A stretch of DNA of 64,000 nucleotides. Source: Taibaiella koreensis (GTDB lineage: Bacteria > Bacteroidota > Bacteroidia > Chitinophagales > Chitinophagaceae). This document shows positions 59,662 to 64,000 of the stretch, piece by piece. The DNA is taken from assembly GCF_003545715.1 (NCBI RefSeq), contig NZ_QVNU01000003.1:682001-746000 (forward strand), in the 5' to 3' direction. Each line of letters begins with the position of its first letter. Position 1 is the first letter of the stretch. The position numbers and the translations under genes are program-made. The notes below the pieces were generated by a model, which saw only the letters and a program-made list of their open reading frames with translations, searched no databases and was not told where the DNA came from.

Positions 59662-60315
59662 TTACAGTTTATCTACAATTTTGTCTACAATACCGTATTT
59701 AATGGCTTCTTCAGCATCCATCCAGTAGTCACGTTCCAGGTCAAGCAGCACTTTATCGTAGGGCTGACCGCAGTTATCGGCCAGGATCTTCGCGCTCATT
59801 TCCTTAGTCTTCTGGATCTGGCGGGCATGGATCTCCAGGTCAGCCGATACCCCTTGGAAATAGCCACCCAGACTGGGCTGGTGGATCATTACTTCTCCGT
59901 GGGGGAAAATATAACGCTTGCCTTTTTTGCCTCCGGACAGCAGGATAGAACCCATACTGGCCGCAAGACCCATACAGATAGTAGCAACCGGCGACTTGAT
60001 CATTTGCATCACGTCATAAATAACAAGACCGCTTGTAACAACGCCGCCCGGGCTATTGATATAGAATTTGATCTCCTGGCCAGGTTTGTCGGCATCCAGC
60101 AGCAGCAATTTATTGACCACATCTTTGGCCGATTTGTCTTCTACGGGGCCCCACAGGTATACGGTACGGTTCTTGAAGAACATTTCTTCCTGCTTTTTTA
60201 CCGTAAGACTACCGGGGACCTGTGGATCGACTACAGGTTTTTCAGTCTCCTCATCTTCGTCGCCGTCCTCGCTTTTATACCGGAGGCCCAGTTGAGCCAG
60301 ATTATATTGATTCAT
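59662..60315 (-). CDS. clpP: ATP-dependent Clp protease proteolytic subunit, second copy
   Basis: A 217-aa serine peptidase subunit of the Clp machine, which degrades unfolded or tagged proteins fed to it by ClpX/ClpA/ClpC. Catalytic Ser is in GLAASMGSIL, His in VMIHQPSLG and Asp in LERDYWMDAEEA. It has an unusual acidic N-terminal stretch (~15-30; EDGDEDEETEKP) not found in its neighbour and absent from most ClpP. It follows the other clpP by 36 bp on the same strand. Two different ClpP subunits may form mixed tetradecamers. Confidence 0.94.
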   Translation of the reverse strand: MNQYNLAQLGLRYKSEDGDEDEETEKPVVDPQVPGSLTVKKQEEMFFKNRTVYLWGPVEDKSAKDVVNKLLLLDADKPGQEIKFYINSPGGVVTSGLVIYDVMQMIKSPVATICMGLAASMGSILLSGGKKGKRYIFPHGEVMIHQPSLGGYFQGVSADLEIHARQIQKTKEMSAKILADNCGQPYDKVLLDLERDYWMDAEEAIKYGIVDKIVDKL

Positions 60316-60351
60316 ATTTTTTCGATTGGATTTTTTGAAATGAAGGATTGC

Positions 60352-61044
60352 TTATTTCTTTTTCTTGGCATTGGGCAGCAGCACCTCGTCTACGATACCG
60401 TACTCTTTGGCTTCTTCGGCCAGCATCCAGAAGTCGCGATCGCTATCCTTGGCTACTTTCTCAAGGGTTTGGCCTGTATGCTCGCTGATGATGGTATACA
60501 GGTTTTGTTTCACGCGCTGTATCTCTTTTACGGTAATGCTGATATCAGTTGCCTGGCCGCCGATAGCGCTGCTCGGCTGGTGCATCATGATGCGTGCGTG
60601 GCGCAGGGCTGTGCGTTTGCCATTGGTACCGGCACACATCAGCACAGCAGCCATGCTGGCGGCGATACCGGTGCAAATAGTCGCGATATCGGGGTTTACG
60701 ATCTGCATGGTGTCGTAAATGCCCAAGCCGGCATATACGCTGCCACCGGGACTGTTAATGTACATCTGCACGTCGCGGGTACGGTCGGTGCTTTCCAGGA
60801 AAAGCAGCTGCGCGGTAACGATATTGGCCACATAGTCATTTATGGGCTCGCCCATAAAAATGATACGGTCCATCATCAGCCGGCTAAAAACGTCCATAGA
60901 AGCTACGTTAAGCGGGCGTTCCTCAATGATATAAGGGGTTAAAGCCGTCGGTTGCGCGCTTACATGGGCGGCATAGCTATCAAAGGTGTTGCTGCTGATG
61001 CCCCGATGTTTGACCGCATATTTGCGAAACTCGTTATGATCCAT
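60352..61044 (-). CDS. clpP: ATP-dependent Clp protease proteolytic subunit, first copy
   Basis: A 230-aa ClpP. Catalytic Ser lies in GIAASMAAVLM, His in IMMHQPSSA and Asp in DRDFWMLAEEA. The N-terminal ~40 residues (FRKYAVKHRGISSNTFDSYA) probably include a propeptide. Compared with its neighbour it has IYDTMQIVNPDIATIC where the other has VIYDVMQMIKSPVATIC. Both retain the full triad, so this is not an inactive partner. clpX is not next to it within the window. Confidence 0.94.
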   Translation of the reverse strand: MDHNEFRKYAVKHRGISSNTFDSYAAHVSAQPTALTPYIIEERPLNVASMDVFSRLMMDRIIFMGEPINDYVANIVTAQLLFLESTDRTRDVQMYINSPGGSVYAGLGIYDTMQIVNPDIATICTGIAASMAAVLMCAGTNGKRTALRHARIMMHQPSSAIGGQATDISITVKEIQRVKQNLYTIISEHTGQTLEKVAKDSDRDFWMLAEEAKEYGIVDEVLLPNAKKKK

Positions 61045-61067
61045 TGTTGAATAATTGATTTTACAGT

Positions 61068-61098
61068 GAAAGATAAATTTAGGGCTTTTCTATTCCAA
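61068..61098 (-). promoter_or_regulatory. probable promoter of the clpP pair
   Basis: TTG (61098-61096), 20-bp spacer, TATCTTTC (61075-61068), seven of eight matches to the consensus, 23 bp before the ATG at 61044. Confidence 0.55.
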
Positions 61099-61249
61099 AA
61101 AGCAAAAAGCCCTACAGGGAGGGTAACAAATATCAATCCAATCGGGGAAAATGCCAAATCGTCATTTTTCGTGTGGCATAGTGGGTCTTGTTGGCAAACA
61201 TTAATCCCTTTTGGCACGGTTGTATTCCGCAACAAATGACGCTAACGAC

Positions 61250-61272
61250 AAAAGACGCCTTTGTTAAAGGCG
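61250..61272 (-). terminator. weak terminator of the DUF1569 gene
   Basis: On the minus strand CGCCTTT (61272-61266) pairs with AAAGGCG (61262-61256), then TCTTTT. The stem is short. The rest of the 61045-61301 gap holds the clpP promoter and nothing else I can support. Confidence 0.45.
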
Positions 61273-61301
61273 ATGGTAAATATCTGTATCGGGCGGGATG
61301 C

Positions 61302-61766
61302 TTAGGCTGTTACCCCAAATTGTTTCAGGTGATGGCTGGCATGCTTGTGCAGCAATTGTATCCAAAGGTCATAATCTAGTTCGCCGAAGAAAGGATTCAG
61401 CAAGGTTTTGCCCGGGTCGGCGGCATAAACGGCAAAGAAATGGTCGATTTCCTGTTGGAGGGCTTCCAGCGCGGCAGGCATGTCAGCATGCTGAACCGGT
61501 ATAGGTTCCGCCGGCATCAGCTTATTTTCTGTATTCTCCCTGAACTGCTTTTCACTTACCAGGAAGGCGCGTACCTGTGGCAGGTGCTCGTCGGGTGTAA
61601 GTACGCGGGTATGCACGATTTTGCCGCTGGCCCAGCCGAAGCCTTCCCGGGCTATATGCTCCGTCATTTGCTGCAGGTTCATTTTTCCCCATGCCGGCTG
61701 ATGATCGGCCGGGATGCCGGAAATAAGGGTTACCAGGTCGTTCTTCAGGAATTGTGCTTTGTCCAT
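61302..61766 (-). CDS. DUF1569 (DinB-like fold) protein
   Basis: A 154-aa cytosolic protein. NPFFGELDYDLWIQLLHKHA, followed by SHHLKQFG, is the C-terminal signature of DUF1569, a branch of the DinB/YfiT four-helix superfamily with three metal-binding histidines. Members are often thiol- or metal-linked enzymes with unassigned substrates. The frame is open back to 62468, but everything before ATG 61766 overlaps tsaB on the other strand and is not protein-like, so the short form is annotated. It is divergent from tsaB. Confidence 0.85.
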   Translation of the reverse strand: MDKAQFLKNDLVTLISGIPADHQPAWGKMNLQQMTEHIAREGFGWASGKIVHTRVLTPDEHLPQVRAFLVSEKQFRENTENKLMPAEPIPVQHADMPAALEALQQEIDHFFAVYAADPGKTLLNPFFGELDYDLWIQLLHKHASHHLKQFGVTA

Positions 61767-61789
61767 GAGACAGGGGTTTTGTGCTTGTT

Positions 61790-61821
61790 TTGCTTTGCTA
61801 GTCACAAATGTAATACTTTTG
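61790..61821 (+). promoter_or_regulatory. promoter of tsaB
   Basis: TTG (61790-61792), 21-bp spacer, TACTTTTG (61814-61821), 18 bp before the ATG at 61839. Confidence 0.7.
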
Positions 61822-61838
61822 CACTCTGAATTTTGACC

Positions 61839-62480
61839 ATGCCCGATCTGCTCTATATAGACACTTCCGGAAAAACAGCGACGGTAGCCGTATCCCGCAA
61901 GGACCAGCCGGTGCTGCTGCGCCGTATGCCCGATGCCAGGGAGCAGGCGGCGATCCTCAACCTCGTGATCAGTGAGGCGCTGGATGCTGCCGGAACGGCG
62001 CTTGACCGCCTGAATGCGATTGCCGTATGTGCCGGACCTGGCTCTTATACCGGTATCCGGGTGGGCCTCAGCACCGCCAAGGGCCTGGCCTTCGCACTGG
62101 AAAAGCCGTTGATGCTGTTCAACCACCTCGATCTCCTCGCTGCACAATATGGCGGGCAGGGAGCGCTTGTGATCGCGCTCAAGGCAAGGGCCGGGGAATA
62201 TTTCTATGCCCGTTACCATGACGATGGCAGCATTGCCGAGCCGCCGGCACACCGGTTCGAAGAGGAGATAGGCGATCCCGGCGAGGAATGGTTGCTTACC
62301 GATGAGCCGGCGCTCCTTCCCGGAGCCCGCCGGATACAGCCCGATACAGCAGCGGGTATCGATATGCCTTCCTGGGTCGCGCTGGCAGAAGAGCGGTTTG
62401 CCAGGGCTGCCTTCGACGATCTGGCGTATTCCGAACCTTTTTACCTGAAGGCTGCTTACACTACCCAAAGCAAAAAATAA
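61839..62480 (+). CDS. tsaB: tRNA t6A biosynthesis protein TsaB
   Basis: A 213-aa actin-fold protein that partners TsaD and TsaE in making N6-threonylcarbamoyladenosine at position 37 of ANN-decoding tRNAs. The N-terminal strand PDLLYIDTSGKTATVAV and the CAGPGSYTGIRVGLSTAKGL motif define the family. It lacks the extra metal-site motif of TsaD, as expected for TsaB. The start is ATG 61839 after the promoter; a TTG at 61833 is less likely. Confidence 0.93.
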   Translation: MPDLLYIDTSGKTATVAVSRKDQPVLLRRMPDAREQAAILNLVISEALDAAGTALDRLNAIAVCAGPGSYTGIRVGLSTAKGLAFALEKPLMLFNHLDLLAAQYGGQGALVIALKARAGEYFYARYHDDGSIAEPPAHRFEEEIGDPGEEWLLTDEPALLPGARRIQPDTAAGIDMPSWVALAEERFARAAFDDLAYSEPFYLKAAYTTQSKK

Positions 62481-62491
62481 CGCTTTACACT

Positions 62492-62514
62492 GCGGCGCAG
62501 GCCGCTATTTTTTT
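62492..62514 (+). terminator. terminator of tsaB
   Basis: GCGGC (62492-62496) pairs with GCCGC (62501-62505), then a T-rich run to 62514. The stem is short. Confidence 0.6.
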
Positions 62515-62536
62515 ATCTTAATTTTTTTCACAAAAC

Positions 62537-63052
62537 ATGCTACAAACTGCAAAGCCCGCCCGGGAGTCCTTCACCATGATGAGCGAGCTGGTGCTTCCCG
62601 GAGAGACCAATACCCTGGCCAATCTTATGGGGGGCAAGTTGATGTACTGGATGGACATTGCCGCCGGTATCGCCGCGCAGAAACACTGCAATACCGTTGC
62701 GGTAACGGCTTCGGTCGATAATATATCCTTTGCCAATCCCATCAAGCTGGGCGATGTGGTGACCATCGAATCCAAGGTTACCCGTGCCTTCAACAGCTCC
62801 ATGGAGATCTATATCAAGGTATGGGGCGAAGACCTCAAGGCAAGGCATAAGTATCTGTCCAACGAAGCTTACTTCACCTTCGTATCCCTGGGCGCCAACG
62901 GCAGGCCTTATACCGTACCGGAGCTGATACCCGAAACGGAGGCTGAAAAAGAAATGTACAATGGGGCGCTGCGCCGCCGCCAGTTGCGCCTGATACTGGG
63001 TGGCAAAATGAAACCCGAAGAAGCGGGCGAATTGAAGGCTTTGTTCCTGTAG
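62537..63052 (+). CDS. hotdog-fold acyl-CoA thioesterase
   Basis: A 171-aa enzyme that hydrolyses acyl-CoA to free acid and CoA. NTLANLMGGKLMYWMDIAAG contains the conserved hotdog helix with its acidic catalytic residue. SVDNISFANPIKLGDVVTIE and SSMEIYIKVWGED are the following strands, as in the YciA/ACOT7 group. Chain-length preference is not visible. It is 56 bp downstream of tsaB, beyond a weak terminator. Confidence 0.9.
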   Translation: MLQTAKPARESFTMMSELVLPGETNTLANLMGGKLMYWMDIAAGIAAQKHCNTVAVTASVDNISFANPIKLGDVVTIESKVTRAFNSSMEIYIKVWGEDLKARHKYLSNEAYFTFVSLGANGRPYTVPELIPETEAEKEMYNGALRRRQLRLILGGKMKPEEAGELKALFL

Positions 63053-63109
63053 AAAGCATTTGGGATATCCTGAGCTAAAAAGTAAATTTGGACATTCAAA
63101 ACAGATGCC

Positions 63110-63619
63110 ATGAGCCAGATCAGCCAGAATAGCCTCGACCTGCACAATGCCGGCGAGCAGATCGTATGGAAGGGAAAGTCTTCCCAGCTGCTCAATGCCA
63201 AACATTATGCCCTGGCCCTGCTGGTCGCGGCGGTCAGCATATGGGCTGCCCTGCATTTCGACAGCAACTATCTGTTGCTGGGCTGCCTCGCTGCTGTAGT
63301 GTACGCACTGTGCTACTTTATGATCCTGAATGCCGCGAGCTATACGCTCACCAACCAGCGTATCATCAGGCGGGCGGGCGTGCTCAACCGTACCACTTAC
63401 GAGATCGAACTGTACCGGGTCAAGGATGTGCATTTGTTTGAGCCGCTGCAATTGCGGCTCTTCGGACTAGGCAACATTTCGCTGATCTCCTCACAACGCA
63501 GCACGCAGTTGTTTGCGATCAAAGCCGTAAGCCAGGCTACGGCACTCCGGGAACAGCTCAGGCACTTAGTGGAAACGAGACGGAACGAGAAAGGAGTGGG
63601 GGAGTACGATACCAACTAA
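63110..63619 (+). CDS. membrane protein with bacterial PH domain
   Basis: A 169-aa protein. Two transmembrane helices (YALALLVAAVSIWAALHF and LLLGCLAAVVYALCYFMIL, ~33-72) precede a bPH2 domain (~75-150; SYTLTNQRIIRRAGVLNRTT, then YRVKDVHLFEPLQLRLFGLG), the YdbS/YdbT-type fold. The role of these proteins is poorly known; lipid or partner binding at the inner membrane is assumed. Confidence 0.88.
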   Translation: MSQISQNSLDLHNAGEQIVWKGKSSQLLNAKHYALALLVAAVSIWAALHFDSNYLLLGCLAAVVYALCYFMILNAASYTLTNQRIIRRAGVLNRTTYEIELYRVKDVHLFEPLQLRLFGLGNISLISSQRSTQLFAIKAVSQATALREQLRHLVETRRNEKGVGEYDTN

Positions 63620-63661
63620 AAAAAGAGATTCAAGTTTACAAAAACTTGAATCTCTTTTTTT
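63618..63661. terminator. bidirectional terminator
   Basis: GAGATTCAAGTTT (63625-63637) pairs with AAACTTGAATCTC (63642-63654), flanked by A and T runs. It lies between the convergent PH-domain and guaA genes. Confidence 0.95.
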
Positions 63662-63674
63662 TATTATTTTAACT

Positions 63675-64000
63675 TTATTCCCACTCGATAGTGGCCGGGG
63701 GCTTGCTGCTGATATCATATACCACGCGGTTGATACCCCTTACATTGTTGATGATGTCGCTAGATACTTTTGCCAGGAATTCATAAGGCAGGTGCGCCCA
63801 ATCGGCGGTCATACCATCGACCGAGGTCACCGCGCGCAGGGCTACCGTAAATTCATAAGTGCGTTCATCGCCCATAACACCTACGCTCTGTACCGGCAGC
63901 AATATGGCTCCGGCCTGCCATACGCGGTCGTATTCGCCGGTATCGCGTAGTAGTTGGGTGTATACGGCATCGGCCTCCTGCAACAAAGCAACCTTGTCGG
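63675..64000 (-). CDS. guaA: GMP synthase (glutamine-hydrolysing), C-terminal end only
   Basis: The last ~108 residues of GuaA, which makes GMP from XMP, ATP and glutamine. The frame stays open to the right window edge, so the gene is cut. The visible part is the C-terminal dimerisation domain: [18 protein letters not shown], then [12 protein letters not shown] and the invariant end KPPATIEWE. The glutaminase and ATP-pyrophosphatase domains lie outside the window. Confidence 0.95.
   Translation of the reverse strand, partial: DKVALLQEADAVYTQLLRDTGEYDRVWQAGAILLPVQSVGVMGDERTYEFTVALRAVTSVDGMTADWAHLPYEFLAKVSSDIINNVRGINRVVYDISSKPPATIEWE

Noticed and set aside
60960-61235. 91-aa minus-strand frame upstream of clpP
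   Set aside because: It overlaps the clpP start and promoter and has no recognisable character.
61767-62468. N-terminal extension of the DUF1569 frame
   Set aside because: It overlaps tsaB in antisense and is not protein-like. The domain and a good ATG begin at 61766.
62540-63451. 303-aa minus-strand open frame opposite the thioesterase and PH-domain genes
   Set aside because: It runs across two clear genes and has no family features.
1-64000. tRNA, rRNA, riboswitch or other structured RNA genes
   Set aside because: The intergenic regions were read for cloverleaf-like and conserved riboswitch patterns and none was convincing. A covariance-model scan would be needed to be sure.

Overview
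The window looks like a piece of a Bacteroidota chromosome, most likely from the Chitinophaga/Taibaiella side of the phylum. This is an inference from three things: type IX secretion (T9SS) type A C-terminal sorting domains; promoters of the form TTG-N19/21-TAnnTTTG with no strong Shine-Dalgarno sequences; and typical families (S46 dipeptidyl peptidase, LytTR response regulator with a propeller histidine kinase, ECF sigma factor beside a membrane-anchored beta-barrel protein). No rRNA, tRNA or CRISPR array was seen.

Left end (1-5.1 kb): a cut-off ABC exporter and a glycosyltransferase on the minus strand face a paralogous glycosyltransferase plus a methyltransferase on the plus strand. This is probably the edge of a surface-glycan locus. 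A small conserved protein and a Dps mini-ferritin follow. From 5.3 to 9.3 kb lie an S46 dipeptidyl peptidase and an M17 aminopeptidase, with a 130-bp inverted-repeat element between them.

The most distinctive region is 9.3-28.6 kb. It holds two copies of the same three-gene cassette: a minus-strand XRE-type regulator, a long AT-rich divergent spacer, a giant secreted Ig-like protein (3272 and 1595 aa), a strong intercistronic hairpin, and a ~350-aa protein with a T9SS sorting domain. Neither giant protein carries a sorting domain of its own. Each ends in a ~131-aa domain that resembles the N-terminal domain of its small partner, which suggests two-part surface structures.

From 28.6 to 36.3 kb are envelope proteins, lysS, and an ECF sigma/anti-sigma-like pair. 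From 36.6 to 45.9 kb are housekeeping genes: dnaX (with a ten-A run at the core/tail junction), engB, pdxA, a cystathionine beta-synthase-like gene, rpsO and pnp. From 46 to 52.4 kb are small membrane proteins, two more copies of the 130-bp element in inverted orientation, a serine hydrolase, a DUF1877 protein and an M1 aminopeptidase. A second ECF sigma/beta-barrel pair lies at 52.5-55.0 kb.

From 55.2 to 59.6 kb a LytTR regulator and a propeller histidine kinase are followed by two small Cys-rich peptides. Their leaders resemble Bacteroidota class I lanthipeptide precursors, but no modification enzyme is visible nearby. The right end (59.6-64 kb) carries two tandem clpP genes, a DUF1569 protein, tsaB, a thioesterase, a PH-domain membrane protein and the 3' end of guaA.

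Several starts were moved downstream of the longest open frame (lysS, dnaX, pdxA, the CBS-type gene, tsaB and others), because the family N-terminus, a signal peptide or a promoter placed them there.
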